DNA of 64,000 nucleotides from Bacteroidota bacterium (GCA_020056225.1 JAGVIE010000006.1:79085-143084), one strand, 5' to 3'. Positions 8,405 to 19,851 are shown, counted from the first letter of the stretch. A program made the numbers and translations. Notes: generated by a model not told the origin, from the sequence alone.

Positions 8405-11400
8405 TTATTCAGTTATCGCTCTATTGAGTGTTCCTAACAATTTCTCCGCAGTATACGGCTTTAGCAGGGATAATTTTAAATCAGGTATCAGTGATTTTAC
8501 CGTTTCGATCTCGGATGGGAGACCGCTTGTGGGAATGATAAGTACTTGCGGATTCATTTTCTTCAACACTTTGATTGTAGCATACCCTCCCATAATCGGC
8601 ATCATCATATCCATTAAAACAATGGAAATATCATTTTTCTTCTCGGCATATATCGATAATGCTTCCATACCATCAGAAGCCGCTATCACTTTGTAGCCAT
8701 ATGTTTCAAGCGTATTTCTCGACATCTCGCGTACAGATGCTTCATCATCAACAACAAGAATTGTTTCCCCGTGTCCCACTGGCATCTCAACTCGGATTTC
8801 CTCTTTTGGAGAAACTTCATGTTTCATGCTGGCAGGCAAATAGATCTTGAATGTGGTTCCCTTGCCGACTTCACTGTTTACATGGATAAATCCTCCATGG
8901 TTCTTCACAATAGTATGTGTCGTCGAGAGACCAAGCCCTGTGCCTTTTCCGACCTCTTTTGTCGTAAAGAAGGGTTCAAATATCTTGTTGAGGATCTTAG
9001 GGGATATACCGATACCAGTGTCTGTTATGGCAATAACCACATATTGACCGGGCTTCGCATCAATATCCATACAGGCATATTGTTCGTCGATAATAATATT
9101 CTCTGCTTTTATCGTGAGTTTACCTCCCTTGGGCATTGCATCACGGGCGTTAACACACACATTCAACAATACTTGGTGTATCTGTGTTGGATCCGCCAAA
9201 AGCGCCCATAAATTTCTAGGAACATCTGCTTGTATCTCAATTGATCTGGGAAAAGTTTCTTTTGCTATCTTAACTATTTCGTCAATCAGATGCTTTGGTT
9301 GGAGCAGTACCCGTTCACCCTCGGCGCCGCGGCTAAATGTGAGGACCTGCTTTACTATATCCGATCCACGCTTAGCGCTCGACTCGATTGTTTCAAGCAT
9401 TCTCTTACCTGTTTCGTCAGTGGTTCTCTTGCGGAGAACTTCAATTGATAGCATTATAGGTGCGAGAACATTATTAAGATCATGGGCAATTCCACTAGCA
9501 AGTGTGCCGATGCTTTCCATTCGCTGTGACCTTAAGAATTGTGACTCAAGCAATTTTTTCTCAGTGATGTCTTCCTTCACGGCGAGATAATGAGTAGTCT
9601 TGCCCGATGCATCCTTTATCGGAGAGATTGATGCGGATTCCCAATAAAGAGCACCGTTCTTTTTCTTATTGTGAAATTCCCCACGCCATTCTTTACCTGA
9701 AGTGATTGTTTCCCATAGTTGCTTGTAGTCTTCGGACGGTTTTTCACCCGACTTCAGTAAGCTTGGCTTCTGACCAAGTGCCTCAGCGTAAGCGTAACCG
9801 GTAACTTGTGTAAACTTAGGATTAACATATTCTATCTTTCCCTCAAGATCGGTTATGACAATGGATGCAGGGCTTTGTTCCATAGCACTGGAAAGCATCC
9901 GGATGTTTTCTTCTGCACGTTTTCGCTGGATGGCTTTCGCTACCTGCGATGAGACATATTCAAACATCAGTAATTCACGCTTACTATACGCTTTCGAATC
10001 AGTATAATGTTGAATAACCATAACGCCTATTGTTTTGTTCTCAACGATTAGTGGAACTCCGAGCCAGATCGCAGAAGTTGCTCCAACAACTTCAACTTCT
10101 CCTCGCCGACGTAATTCCATATCGGTTGCTTCATCACAGAGCAGTGGTTTGCCAGTGCAGAGGACATATTCTGTCAGACCTTTTCCGGGCTTAACTGGTG
10201 AAGGAGGGCTTTCGACCTCATCAACAAAGTAAGAATAATTGATTAAATCTTTCTCTTTATCATATAACGCAATGTAAAAATTCTTTGCCGACATTACAGT
10301 ACCGATAATTTCATGAACTGACTTATACAATTCACCAAGATTTGCAGCTTTATCTGATGCCTGCGAAATTCGGTAAACAGCATTTTGTAAAAGCTCTGCC
10401 CGCTTACGCTCTGTGATGTCCATGGCAATTCCGGTCATAGCATATGGCTTACCCTCCTTGTTTTTCAATACGGTCGTTGTCATTAAAGTCGGAAACGGTT
10501 TCCCGTCTCTGGTTATATGCCCAACTTCCCCGCTGAAAGCACCGAGCTCAATGGCCTTTTCGTTAAATGGCTTTACCTCATTTTCCATCTGTTCTTGATT
10601 GTGGAAAATGGCAAGGTTCTTACCAAGAAGCTCCTTGGAGCTTTCGTAACCGTGCATTTTGCACCATGCCTCGTTGATAAAAGTGAGATTACCACCTAAG
10701 TTGGCAATAGCAATGCCTTCTGTTGACTGCTCGACCACAGTTGAAAGCATTTTGATTTCTTCTTCAGCCTGCTTGCGTTCGGTAATATCTTTAAGGATAC
10801 CAAGATACTCGTTTAACCCTTTTATAGGTGTGTGAGAAACAAGGCAATCAACGATGGAACCGTCTGCCTTGATAACTTGCGTTTCATACACACTACTCAC
10901 TCCTCGCTGGATTTCCAACCACTTTTCCTGCATAACAGAATGGAACTTTTTGGGGATAAACTCGAGAAAATGCCTGTTTTGTATATCTTCAAACTTATAG
11001 CCCAGAATATCAAATAGTTTCTTGTTTGCATATCCAAACGTGCCATCCATTTTTACAGTGAAGATCAAATCCAAAGAACTATCCATGATAGTCTCGAGAT
11101 ATGTTTTACGTTCTAGGATTTCCTCCTCCGCCCGCTTGCGTTCAGTGATGTCTCTCAAAATTCCCAGAGACATTCTCTTACCCTTTAACATTAAAGTAGA
11201 AAGGGATAATTCAACTGGAAATTCGTCTCCATTTTTTTTAATGGCAGCTAATTCTAAAACTTTCCCGACAGCTGACCCTTCGCCTGTCTCTAAATATTTT
11301 GCAAAACCTTTTTCGTAATCGTCGTGAAAACGTTTTGGCATGATTAACGCATGAACCACTTTGCCCGTGATTTCTGAACTTTTATACTGGAATAGTTTTT

Positions 11401-13825
11401 CGAACGCCTCATTCCAGTAGAAGAATTTTTCTTCGTCGTCCATCATAATAATCGAATCTTGAGCTGATGAAGCGAGGTTCTTAAATTTTTCCTCACTCGC
11501 GAGCAGCGCTTCCTCCATCTCATCCCGTTTTGCCCGCATCCGTAGCGTGGTGATACCAAATGCCAGATCGCTCGCCAGCTCTTTTAGAATTTCTACTTCC
11601 TTAGTATCGAATGCATACACCTCATTGGAATATATGCCTAACGCTCCAAGAGTCAGATCTTCGCTTATCAACGGCAGAGCAATAACAGATTTATATCCAT
11701 GTTGAATTGCTGCCTCACGCCATGGAGCGAAAGTAGGATCCATTGGAATGTTACGCACTATACATGGTTTCCCTGTTCGGATTGCAGTGCCGCCGGGACC
11801 ACGGCCGCGCTCATTGTCTCCCCAGGTAACCTTTGCTGATTCAACATAACCTGACTCGAATCCTGCATGGGCTATAGGTCGCAAGGCCTTATCTTCATCA
11901 TGTTCAGCGAAACCGACCCATGCCATGCGATAACCGCCTACATCGACAGCGATTTGGCAGACCTCGTTCAGCAATGTCACTTCATCAGTAGTGCGGATAA
12001 GAGCCTGATTCGTATCGCTGAGCATAAGGAGAGTTCGGTTCACATGGGCAATCTCCATTTCTGCCAGTTTGCGTTCCGTAATATCTTGGACTGTTCCTAT
12101 GGAGAGGAGTGGTTTGTCATCAGCATCATAGAAAGTTTCGCACTCTTCGTGGACGTATTTTATCCGTCCATCTGCAAAACGAAGGCGATGATCTATAGCG
12201 TAGGGAGTTCGGGTTTTTATGGAGTTAGTATAGGCAAAATTTACAGCATCCCGGTCATCGGGATGGATGGCATCCAAAAAAGACTCGTAGGAGGCGCCGA
12301 ACCTCTTGGGATCGATCTCGAACATCTGGTAGATTTCGTCGGACCACGTTAGAATGTTGTTGACAATATCCAACTCCCAACTGCCGATATGAGCGATACG
12401 CTGGGCTTCATTGAGTCGGCTTACGCTTTTCTTTAAAGCTTCTTCAGTTCGTTTGCGCTCAGTGATATCTATAAAAGCACCCACGATACCTGCTACCTGA
12501 TCGTTTTCATCACGAAAGACATCCTTAGAATAGATGACCGGGCGTTCCAATCCATCTTTATCTCGTACTTTGAATTCATAAATTTGCCGCGCAGGGTTTC
12601 TCATTAATTCCAAATCTTTGATATGGTAAACTTTCGCGTGTTCGCTTGGCCATAGTTCATATACAGTTTTCCCCTTTATCTGATCAGAGGTAACGCCCAT
12701 GAACTCGGAGAAAGCGCGGTTGCAACCTAGATACCGACCTTCCTCGTCCTTATAAAATACAGGCGTGGGAGTTGCCGAAAGCAATGCCTCGTTGAATCTC
12801 AATGTCCGTTGTAGGTCTTCGTGAGCCTTTTGTAACGCTTCCTCTGCCTGCTTGCGCTCGGTAATGTCTTGAGCAAACACAACCACTCCTATGACGCTGC
12901 CATCTTCCCCAAAAACAGAATTGTGCGATATTTCAAAATACAACCGTGACAACTTTTCCTCACCGGAATAAGACGCCTCAATATGACTCTCTCCAGCCAG
13001 CGCACGATCAATGTTTCGTTTGGCTTTTTCTCGATCCTCCATTACGGTCATGTAATCCAAGAGACTGTGGTTTATTTCGATTTCCGCGCCGTAGATTGCT
13101 TTCATGACGGCGGCATGTCCTTTGTTGAAACTCGTGTAACAGTATTGTCGGTCCACAGAAAAGACCAGAGCATCTGTGCTATCGATGATGCTGTGTAATG
13201 TCGAGTATTGTACTTTCAACGCCTCCTCGGCGTGACGTTGCTTGATGATTTTCTGCAGTTCATTAGCAACGAGTTGGATGTGAATGACATCATGCTTATC
13301 ATACTCCTCAATCTTGTTTCCCACGCCGAAGATGATCCTGACTTTGTCACCCTCCATCACAGGGATACTCATGAACCGACGTACAGGCGAGTGTCCCTCG
13401 GGTAATCCTTTCCGGTTGGGAGAATTTGCAAAATCGTTATAGATCACCGGACGCTTAAGACGCACACAGTCAACCCAGTTGCCTGCACTATCGATAGGAT
13501 AGTGCGTGTCATACACTGCTGTGCAGTTCTTCAATGCCTCACTATTCCACGTTGTGAGAATGATATTTTTCTGATCATCTGAAACGAGATGGAAAAAACC
13601 AATAGCACTGTCTGTAAGCTTAACAACATGCTCAAGAGTATAGTCGTAGAGTTGTTTCTCTGTCAATTGAGGGGCTTTCTCGTAAAGCTCCAGAAGTAGA
13701 TTTCCGCGCTCCGCTTCTTTGTGCAGATATTCCTCTGCCTTCTTACGCTCGGTTTTGTCGCTCAAATTATTGGAAAGAGATGCTGGTTTACGGATGGATT
13801 GCCTGGATCTTTTTTTCTGATTCAT
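8405..13825 (-). CDS. Giant hybrid sensor histidine kinase (3 GAF, 7 PAS, HisKA, HATPase, receiver)
   Basis: An 1806-aa soluble sensor kinase. Reading order: GAF (~45-195), PAS (~200-325), PAS (~345-460), PAS (~470-590), GAF (~600-760), PAS x3 (~770-1150), GAF (~1155-1310), PAS (~1315-1435), HisKA with phospho-acceptor histidine in ASGIAHDLNN, HATPase_c with NARDAM, DTGIGI and GKGTGLGLS, and a C-terminal receiver with VVDDEAS and DMMMP (phospho-acceptor D). Seven PAC signatures (six DITERK, one DITEKK) mark the PAS domains. No TM segment is visible. It starts with ATG after AGGAGA. There is no separate output regulator nearby, so phosphate must pass to a distant partner. Ligands unknown; GAF/PAS arrays often sense redox, gases or small molecules. 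Confidence 0.93.
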   Translation of the reverse strand: MNQKKRSRQSIRKPASLSNNLSDKTERKKAEEYLHKEAERGNLLLELYEKAPQLTEKQLYDYTLEHVVKLTDSAIGFFHLVSDDQKNIILTTWNSEALKNCTAVYDTHYPIDSAGNWVDCVRLKRPVIYNDFANSPNRKGLPEGHSPVRRFMSIPVMEGDKVRIIFGVGNKIEEYDKHDVIHIQLVANELQKIIKQRHAEEALKVQYSTLHSIIDSTDALVFSVDRQYCYTSFNKGHAAVMKAIYGAEIEINHSLLDYMTVMEDREKAKRNIDRALAGESHIEASYSGEEKLSRLYFEISHNSVFGEDGSVIGVVVFAQDITERKQAEEALQKAHEDLQRTLRFNEALLSATPTPVFYKDEEGRYLGCNRAFSEFMGVTSDQIKGKTVYELWPSEHAKVYHIKDLELMRNPARQIYEFKVRDKDGLERPVIYSKDVFRDENDQVAGIVGAFIDITERKRTEEALKKSVSRLNEAQRIAHIGSWELDIVNNILTWSDEIYQMFEIDPKRFGASYESFLDAIHPDDRDAVNFAYTNSIKTRTPYAIDHRLRFADGRIKYVHEECETFYDADDKPLLSIGTVQDITERKLAEMEIAHVNRTLLMLSDTNQALIRTTDEVTLLNEVCQIAVDVGGYRMAWVGFAEHDEDKALRPIAHAGFESGYVESAKVTWGDNERGRGPGGTAIRTGKPCIVRNIPMDPTFAPWREAAIQHGYKSVIALPLISEDLTLGALGIYSNEVYAFDTKEVEILKELASDLAFGITTLRMRAKRDEMEEALLASEEKFKNLASSAQDSIIMMDDEEKFFYWNEAFEKLFQYKSSEITGKVVHALIMPKRFHDDYEKGFAKYLETGEGSAVGKVLELAAIKKNGDEFPVELSLSTLMLKGKRMSLGILRDITERKRAEEEILERKTYLETIMDSSLDLIFTVKMDGTFGYANKKLFDILGYKFEDIQNRHFLEFIPKKFHSVMQEKWLEIQRGVSSVYETQVIKADGSIVDCLVSHTPIKGLNEYLGILKDITERKQAEEEIKMLSTVVEQSTEGIAIANLGGNLTFINEAWCKMHGYESSKELLGKNLAIFHNQEQMENEVKPFNEKAIELGAFSGEVGHITRDGKPFPTLMTTTVLKNKEGKPYAMTGIAMDITERKRAELLQNAVYRISQASDKAANLGELYKSVHEIIGTVMSAKNFYIALYDKEKDLINYSYFVDEVESPPSPVKPGKGLTEYVLCTGKPLLCDEATDMELRRRGEVEVVGATSAIWLGVPLIVENKTIGVMVIQHYTDSKAYSKRELLMFEYVSSQVAKAIQRKRAEENIRMLSSAMEQSPASIVITDLEGKIEYVNPKFTQVTGYAYAEALGQKPSLLKSGEKPSEDYKQLWETITSGKEWRGEFHNKKKNGALYWESASISPIKDASGKTTHYLAVKEDITEKKLLESQFLRSQRMESIGTLASGIAHDLNNVLAPIMLSIEVLRKRTTDETGKRMLETIESSAKRGSDIVKQVLTFSRGAEGERVLLQPKHLIDEIVKIAKETFPRSIEIQADVPRNLWALLADPTQIHQVLLNVCVNARDAMPKGGKLTIKAENIIIDEQYACMDIDAKPGQYVVIAITDTGIGISPKILNKIFEPFFTTKEVGKGTGLGLSTTHTIVKNHGGFIHVNSEVGKGTTFKIYLPASMKHEVSPKEEIRVEMPVGHGETILVVDDEASVREMSRNTLETYGYKVIAASDGMEALSIYAEKKNDISIVLMDMMMPIMGGYATIKVLKKMNPQVLIIPTSGLPSEIETVKSLIPDLKLSLLKPYTAEKLLGTLNRAITE

Positions 13826-14057
13826 AGTGATTCTCCTGAAACATTCTACCTACAAAAGGTTTTCAACTTTGCTACTCGGCTATGACAAAAAAAACAGCAC
13901 AACGATGCCATGTACCCACAGTGATGCGTGTGAATATTCTTCCAAGAGATCAATTACCGCGATTGGATGTCATCGTAATGCCTCAAAGTCTGTGCAATTT
14001 TGCACAACTTTTGTAATTACGTATTGCGTTTCTACTTCCAATAATGGTGTAATGACG

Positions 14058-14105
14058 CAATATTGTCCCGCCGTTGGCGGGGTAAACTATTTTTATTCTT
14101 TTTGT
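14058..14105 (+). repeat. Hairpin followed by TAAACT-ATTTTTATTCTTTTT tail (copy 1)
   Basis: CCCGCC-GTT-GGCGGG stem followed by GTAAACTATTTTTATTC and more T. The same arrangement recurs at 33711-33757 with a different stem sequence but the same tail, and in weaker form near 33968 and 34215, so it is a dispersed element rather than a one-off terminator. Confidence 0.55.
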
Positions 14106-14334
14106 CTGTATTGATCATAAGTCAGTATCTCTTCAAATAACGATGGGTTGAACTCTACCCTCTTACAAAATCCATCCTTCACTGCAAAGATATTAAATGT
14201 TAATCTAATTGTCAATACAAAATACCATCCTCATCGAAATACAACAAAAGGGGAATATTTAAATCAGTTTAGTGGGATTAGTTTCTTGGATGTCATGAAC
14301 TATTTCGTGATACGAGGGAAGATACCTTAGTCAG

Positions 14335-14475
14335 TGTCATGGTGTGTACCATGACACCCAGGTCTGGTTCGACGGAGTCTATCCCGTCGTCGACTTCGAC
14401 TCCGCTTAGCATGACGACGGGACTCACCATGACGGGGATTGTTTGACTACAGGACTCACAATGACGAGGTTGATT
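14335..14475. repeat. Palindrome and CATGACG repeat cluster
   Basis: Starts with a perfect 9-bp palindrome (TGTCATGGT / ACCATGACA, loop GTGT) and continues with several ATGACGACGGGACTC-like units in both orientations. This matches the class of intergenic 'non-coding debris' repeats seen again at 28497-28616 and 32037-32125, built around (C)ATGAC(A/G) ends. Confidence 0.6.
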
Positions 14476-14668
14476 GATGGAACTCATATTTGCAAATAAT
14501 CGTTATAGCTCCTGAATTTCGGTTGCATACGAGTTATTTTTTTCGTAATATCCCTAAACTAAAATCACCCTTTTAAGTCCGATAATTGATTCCTCCACAA
14601 GAATATAGAGGAACGTTTTGCCAAAGATGTTGTTTGTTAATGATACGTTGATATAAGCTTCGCATAGT

Positions 14669-15238
14669 ATGAAGAAATCGCTTTTAGATTATACGCTCCG
14701 CATTCGGCTTCCGATTGTTCTCTTCGTTGCTGTTATAGCATCTATTATTACATATTTTGTTTCGCGTGCCGAGCGCGACGGTGTTGGTTACGCGCCAGTT
14801 CAGCCGATCGCTTTCTCGCATAAACTTCATGCCGGAACAATGCAGATCGATTGTAAATATTGTCATACCGGAGTAACATCTTCTCCCCATGCCATGGTGC
14901 CGCCCGTGAGCACATGTATGAATTGCCACAGCGTTGCGCGCAAAAACAAACCCGAAATTATAAAGCTTACTAAATTTTATCAGGACAGCACTGCAATCCC
15001 CTGGAAACGCGTGCATAAAGTACCGGATTACGCTTACTTCAATCACAGCGTGCATGTGAATAAAGGAATCGATTGCGCTAACTGTCACGGAAAAGTTGAA
15101 AACATGGATGTCGTTCAGCAAGTATCTGAATTTACCATGGCGGCATGTTTGAATTGCCACCGCAACGCAACGACTCAACTGGCGAATGTTCCGAATATTA
15201 AAAATGGTCCTACAAACTGCTCAGCATGTCATAGATGA
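14669..15238 (+). CDS. actA: Alternative complex III subunit A, pentahaem cytochrome c
   Basis: A 189-aa membrane-anchored periplasmic cytochrome with one N-terminal TM helix (LPIVLFVAVIASIITYFV) and five CxxCH haem sites: CKYCH, CMNCH, CANCH, CLNCH and CSACH. Five haems, this length and the position directly before a molybdopterin-type/ferredoxin protein identify ActA of ACIII, the quinol:cytochrome c oxidoreductase that replaces bc1. It passes electrons toward the cytochrome c domain of ActE. First gene of the respiratory operon; its stop overlaps the next start (ATGATT). Confidence 0.93.
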   Translation: MKKSLLDYTLRIRLPIVLFVAVIASIITYFVSRAERDGVGYAPVQPIAFSHKLHAGTMQIDCKYCHTGVTSSPHAMVPPVSTCMNCHSVARKNKPEIIKLTKFYQDSTAIPWKRVHKVPDYAYFNHSVHVNKGIDCANCHGKVENMDVVQQVSEFTMAACLNCHRNATTQLANVPNIKNGPTNCSACHR

Positions 15239-15426
15239 TTGTGAAGAATGAAATAAAGCGGCGTAATTTTTTCGGTTATATCCTCGGCGGTATTACTTCA
15301 GGGTTTTTAATCTCTAATCCAACAAGACTGATCGCACGCGCTAAAAGAATATTCAAAACAGAAAAAAAGATCGTGGTGAAACAAAATCCGTTAGCGGTTC
15401 CTCGAATGAAAGATAATCCTTTTTAA
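15235..15426 (+). CDS. Small basic protein between actA and actB
   Basis: A 63-aa ORF coupled to actA by a 4-base ATGA overlap and ending one base before the actB start, so it is very probably translated. It opens with KRRNFFGYILGGITSGFLI, a twin-arginine-like signal with a single hydrophobic segment, and the rest is lysine-rich with PRMKDNPF at the end. I do not recognise a named family. It may be a membrane-anchored accessory or assembly factor of ACIII, or the stranded leader of a lost Tat substrate. Confidence 0.65.
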   Translation: MIVKNEIKRRNFFGYILGGITSGFLISNPTRLIARAKRIFKTEKKIVVKQNPLAVPRMKDNPF

Positions 15427-15427
15427 G

Positions 15428-18400
15428 ATGGCTTACGATAAAAAATACTGGAAGAGTTTGAGCGAATATCAGGATGAGAAAACATCACGACAGATGAAGG
15501 AGAAAGAATTCATCGATGGTGTAACTGAAGGTTTTGGACTTACAAATCTTTCTCCAATATCCAGAAAAAAATTCCTTGCGCTTATTTCTGCTTCTACGGC
15601 TTTTGCCATGGCAGGATGCAGCAATTACAAAGACCGTGGAGAAATTGTTCCTTACAGTAAAAAGCCGGAAGATGTAACACCGGGCGTGGCAAATTTTTAT
15701 GCTTCAACGTGCAACAGTTGTAGTCAATCATGCGGAATATTGATAAAGACGCGCGAAGGCAGGCCAATTAAAGTCGACGGCAATCCGGATCATCCAATTA
15801 ATCAAGGTAAGATTTGTGCCAAAGGACAGGCGAATGTTCTTAATTTATACGATCCTTATCGTTTGAGGGCTCCTCAGTATGGAACAGCATCGGGGAGAAT
15901 GGGAGAATTGATATGGCAGAATGCCGATGCCGAGGTGATACCGAAATTAGAAGAATCGGTAAAGACCGGAAAAGAAATTTCGATTATCACTCATTCGATC
16001 CACTCACCAACCACAAAGAAGGTGTTAGACGATTTTACTGCGAAATTCCCAGTGACCAAAATTTACACATACGATTTATTCAATGATGAAAACCGGAAAC
16101 GTGCGTGGAATAAATGTTACGGAACAAATAACTTGCCAGTGATAGAATGGGAAAAAGCAAAAGTTATTTTAGCGCTCGAAGCAGATTTTTTGGGAACAGA
16201 CGGGATGACGGTTGAGCAAACGCGCAAGTTTGCCGATGGGCGAGACATCATGAAGTCGAAAGAGTTCAGAAAACTTTATTGTGTTGAAGGAACAATGTCG
16301 CTGACCGGCGCGAATGCCGATTATCGATTACGTCTTCGTCCCGGCGCACAGCTTGAATTTGTCCTCGGTCTTATTAATGAAATTTCTAATAAGCTAGGTG
16401 TAATTAATGCTCTTCCCCAAAGCGTATCTTTGAAATCTATCTTGAATAAATATTCGCTGGATGAAAATATCATCAATCATCTCATCGACGATTTGTTGAA
16501 GAATAGAAGTCAGTCTATTATCTATGCCGGGAATATTTTATCCGAAGAGATTCACGTTGCGGTTAATTATCTGAATGAAATTCTCGGTAATACAAAATTA
16601 TATCAATCAAACCGAATGTTAACATCTTTAACGACCTTAACGGAACCAAAAGGTTTTGAGGAACTTGTCGGCAAAATGAAATCCGGGGATGTGAGTGTCG
16701 TTATTCATTTTGATTCGAACCCTGTTTATCATCTTCCGAAAGATTTCGGCTACGAGCAGGGCATGAAATCTATTCCGCTGACGCTAAGTTTAGTTGAATC
16801 TTATAATGAAACTTCGGGATTGTCTACATTTGTTCTTCCCATCAATCACGCATTCGAATCGTGGGGAGATTTTCAGGTGCGGACCGGCATTTACTCGCTT
16901 CAACAGCCTGTCATTGCCCCTCTATATAATACCCGTCAGAAGGAAGCGATTCTTCTAACCTGGATTAATGGCAAAGATTCTTATAAAGATACGATCTATC
17001 ATGAATATTTGATGAACAGGTGGCAAAAGGAATTGTTCCCGTCGCTCGATAGAAGAGTAGATTTTAAATCGTTCTGGTATTCATCGCTTCATGACGGAGT
17101 TGTTAAGTATGATGAAACGGCGAAAAATGATTACAGCTTCAACAAAGGATCGCTTACTTCCATCGCACCAACGCAGAGTACGTCGGGGTTCAGTGTTGCA
17201 TTAACCGAAAATTATTTTATAGGTGATGGACGATTTGCGAATAACGGATGGCTTCAGGAGCTTCCGCATCCTGTTTCGAAAATAGTTTGGGATAATTATG
17301 CGGCAATTTCTCCTAAGAGCGCTGAGGAATTAAATCTTGAAAATAATGATCTGATTGAGATAATACTTGCTGACAGAAAAATAGTTTTACCGGTATTTCT
17401 ACAACCCGGGCAAGCGAATGATTTTATTTCTGTCGCGCTTGGTTATGGTAGATCAAACGCCGGACCAATCGGGACAGACGTTGGTGTAAATGCAAATCTT
17501 TTACTCTCAAAGGAATCAATTATTGCTTCTCGCGTTTTTCAAAACGCAGTAGTCAAAAAATTAGAAGGGAAGCGTGAACTTGTTTCCACGCAGGAACATC
17601 ATTCGCTTGATGATGAGTTTGTCAAAGATCTCCACATCAAAAGGAAGATTATTCAAGAAGGAACGCTTGAAGAATACGAAAAGAATCCGAACTTCCTGCA
17701 TGAAGAAAAACATGAATTATTCAACATTGCCAAGACTGTAGAATATAACGGTGTTAAGTGGGCAATGGCAATCGACCTCAACAAATGCACTGGCTGCAAT
17801 GTTTGTGTGGCGGGATGCAATGTTGAAAATAATATTCCTGTCGTTGGCAAAGAGCAGGTAGGCAAAGGGCGAGAGATGCAATGGATTCGGATTGACCGAT
17901 ATTATTCTGGTACGAATGAAAATCCTTCGCTCAGTCATCAGCCGATGCTTTGCCAGCATTGCGATAACGCGCCGTGCGAAAATGTTTGTCCTGTTGTTGC
18001 CACAAACCACAGTCCTGATGGATTGAACCAGATGGTTTACAACCGTTGTGTCGGTACGAAATATTGTTCGAATAACTGTCCGTATAAAGTGCGCCGTTTT
18101 AACTTCTTTAACTGGCGGGATAATTTAGCGGACGGATATTATGAAGGCGAGCCTATAAGTTTATTGCACAATCCCGAAGTAACAGTTCGCTCACGCGGAG
18201 TGATGGAAAAGTGCACATTTTGTTTGCAACGAATCATGGAAGCACGTCAGCACGCGACTGAGCAGGGAAAGGTATTGGTTGGAACAGATGTTCGAACTGC
18301 ATGTGAAGAAGCATGTCCTGCATCTGCAATAATTTTTGGAGATATGAACGATCCGAATTCGGAAATATCAAAATACCGGAAGCATGAACTTGGTTATCGT

Positions 18401-18481
18401 GTATTGGAAGAAGTAAATGCCAAACCCAACGTAACATACCTTGCCCGGCTGAGGAATGTGAATGAGGAGAAAACTGCATGA
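15428..18481 (+). CDS. actB: Alternative complex III subunit B (molybdopterin-like plus Fe-S domain)
   Basis: A 1017-aa fusion as usual for ActB. After a Tat-type leader ([22 protein letters not shown] instead of RR, with a possible lipobox cysteine) comes a molybdopterin-oxidoreductase-like domain (~75-730) with a CNSCSQSC...C cluster site; in ACIII this domain holds no Mo cofactor. The C-terminal ferredoxin domain (~775-1000) carries [35 protein letters not shown] and CTFC...CEEAC, enough cysteines for four Fe-S clusters. Exported with ActA and docked on ActC. Overlaps actC by 4 bases. Confidence 0.95.
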   Translation: MAYDKKYWKSLSEYQDEKTSRQMKEKEFIDGVTEGFGLTNLSPISRKKFLALISASTAFAMAGCSNYKDRGEIVPYSKKPEDVTPGVANFYASTCNSCSQSCGILIKTREGRPIKVDGNPDHPINQGKICAKGQANVLNLYDPYRLRAPQYGTASGRMGELIWQNADAEVIPKLEESVKTGKEISIITHSIHSPTTKKVLDDFTAKFPVTKIYTYDLFNDENRKRAWNKCYGTNNLPVIEWEKAKVILALEADFLGTDGMTVEQTRKFADGRDIMKSKEFRKLYCVEGTMSLTGANADYRLRLRPGAQLEFVLGLINEISNKLGVINALPQSVSLKSILNKYSLDENIINHLIDDLLKNRSQSIIYAGNILSEEIHVAVNYLNEILGNTKLYQSNRMLTSLTTLTEPKGFEELVGKMKSGDVSVVIHFDSNPVYHLPKDFGYEQGMKSIPLTLSLVESYNETSGLSTFVLPINHAFESWGDFQVRTGIYSLQQPVIAPLYNTRQKEAILLTWINGKDSYKDTIYHEYLMNRWQKELFPSLDRRVDFKSFWYSSLHDGVVKYDETAKNDYSFNKGSLTSIAPTQSTSGFSVALTENYFIGDGRFANNGWLQELPHPVSKIVWDNYAAISPKSAEELNLENNDLIEIILADRKIVLPVFLQPGQANDFISVALGYGRSNAGPIGTDVGVNANLLLSKESIIASRVFQNAVVKKLEGKRELVSTQEHHSLDDEFVKDLHIKRKIIQEGTLEEYEKNPNFLHEEKHELFNIAKTVEYNGVKWAMAIDLNKCTGCNVCVAGCNVENNIPVVGKEQVGKGREMQWIRIDRYYSGTNENPSLSHQPMLCQHCDNAPCENVCPVVATNHSPDGLNQMVYNRCVGTKYCSNNCPYKVRRFNFFNWRDNLADGYYEGEPISLLHNPEVTVRSRGVMEKCTFCLQRIMEARQHATEQGKVLVGTDVRTACEEACPASAIIFGDMNDPNSEISKYRKHELGYRVLEEVNAKPNVTYLARLRNVNEEKTA

Positions 18482-19845
18482 GCACGACGGTTATCGATTA
18501 CACTAAAGAACTTCCCGTCGTTGAAGGCAGACCGCCTGCATCTCAGATAGATGCAGTTGTGTCGGCGCCGCTCGATCAATTCCCGCCGCGAAAATGGTGG
18601 TATGCATTCGCCGTTACATTATCAATGCTCTCCATCGGCGGATTTTGTATCGGTATGTCGCTTTATAAGGGGTTGGGAATCTGGGGTGTAAATCAACCGG
18701 TTGGATGGGGATTTGATATTGTTAATTTTGTTTTTTGGGTAGGAATAGGTCATGCGGGAACTTTGATATCAGCAATTTTATTTTTACTTCGGCAAAGATG
18801 GCGGACAGGCATCGCGCGTTTCGCGGAAGCTATGACTATCTTTGCAGTTATGTGTGCCGGATTATTTCCGTTAATGCACACCGGACGACAGTGGCTGCCG
18901 ATGTATTTAACTCCATATCCAAATCAGCACGGATTGTGGGTGAACTTCACATCGCCGTTATTGTGGGATGTGTTTGCAGTCTCAACTTATTTTACTGTGT
19001 CGTTAGTGTTTTGGTATTTAGGATTGATTCCAGATCTAGCGACGCTCCGAGATCGAACTACAAACAAAATAAAGAAAACCATTTATTCTATTTTCAGTTT
19101 GGGCTGGCGTCATTCGAATCGTCATTGGCAGCATTATGAACGCGCGTATTTAATACTTGCGGGTTTTGCAACTCCACTTGTCCTTTCTGTTCATACAATC
19201 GTAAGTTTCGATTTTGCCGTATCGGTGATACCGGGGTGGCATACAACAATTTTTCCGCCATACTTTGTAGCGGGCGCGGTTTTCTCCGGCTTTGCGATGG
19301 TGCAGAATGTTTTAATTTTTGTGAGACAATATTTCAATCTCAAACATATCATCACGTTAGATCATCTTGAAAAGATGAACAAAGTAATGGTGCTCACAGG
19401 CAGCATGGTCGGATATGCTTACGCGATGGAATTTTTCATTGCATGGTACAGCGGAAGTCAGTTTGAAACGTTTGTCTTTTTAAATCGTGCACTTGGTCCC
19501 TATTCTTGGGCGTACTGGACAATGGTTAGCTGTAATGTGATTTTCCCTCAGTTATTCTGGATTAAAAAAATCAGACGTTCTATACCGGCGATGTTCCTAA
19601 TAGGAATTACAGTCAACATCGGCATGTGGTTCGAAAGATTTGTCATTGTTGTAACATCGCTCTCGAGAGATTTTCTGCCATCAAGTTGGGGGCATTATAC
19701 GCCGACGCTTTACGATGCCGGAATTTTTCTCGGTAGTTTCGGTTTATTTTTTACACTAATATTAATCTTTGTCCGTGTACTACCGGTCGTTTCAATTTCT
19801 GAAGTGAAAGCAGTTGTTGAAGGCGCGCAACCGAGTCATCATTAA
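18478..19845 (+). CDS. actC: Alternative complex III subunit C, NrfD-like quinol-oxidising membrane protein
   Basis: A 455-aa polytopic protein of the NrfD/PsrC family with about ten TM helices (for example [54 protein letters not shown]). In ACIII, ActC binds menaquinol and provides a proposed proton path. Landmark blocks [10 protein letters not shown] and [20 protein letters not shown] are typical of ActC. ATGA overlap with actB indicates translational coupling; the gene ends six bases before the actDE fusion. Confidence 0.95.
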   Translation: MSTTVIDYTKELPVVEGRPPASQIDAVVSAPLDQFPPRKWWYAFAVTLSMLSIGGFCIGMSLYKGLGIWGVNQPVGWGFDIVNFVFWVGIGHAGTLISAILFLLRQRWRTGIARFAEAMTIFAVMCAGLFPLMHTGRQWLPMYLTPYPNQHGLWVNFTSPLLWDVFAVSTYFTVSLVFWYLGLIPDLATLRDRTTNKIKKTIYSIFSLGWRHSNRHWQHYERAYLILAGFATPLVLSVHTIVSFDFAVSVIPGWHTTIFPPYFVAGAVFSGFAMVQNVLIFVRQYFNLKHIITLDHLEKMNKVMVLTGSMVGYAYAMEFFIAWYSGSQFETFVFLNRALGPYSWAYWTMVSCNVIFPQLFWIKKIRRSIPAMFLIGITVNIGMWFERFVIVVTSLSRDFLPSSWGHYTPTLYDAGIFLGSFGLFFTLILIFVRVLPVVSISEVKAVVEGAQPSHH

Positions 19846-19851
19846 AAAAGT

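Larger units (their letters stand above)
13826..14668. other. 843-base gene-free region with hairpins and repeat debris
   Basis: Separates the kinase from the respiratory operon. The 95-aa ORF at 13827 and the short ORFs here have no protein-like composition or ribosome site. Contents: a hairpin plus T-rich tail near 14060-14105, a perfect palindrome and CATGACG-type repeats at 14335-14475, and a leader of about 130 bases before actA that should hold the promoter of the large operon, although I cannot pick out a confident -7/-33 box. Confidence 0.7.

Noticed and set aside
11867-12352. 161-aa plus-strand ORF inside the giant kinase
   Set aside because: Antisense shadow of the kinase's PAS/GAF coding sequence; no ribosome site and no protein-like pattern.
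13827-14114. 95-aa ORF upstream of the respiratory operon
   Set aside because: Composition is not protein-like, no ribosome site, and its end is made of the hairpin element.
14335-14475. CRISPR array
   Set aside because: Repeat units are irregular, in both orientations and without uniform spacers.
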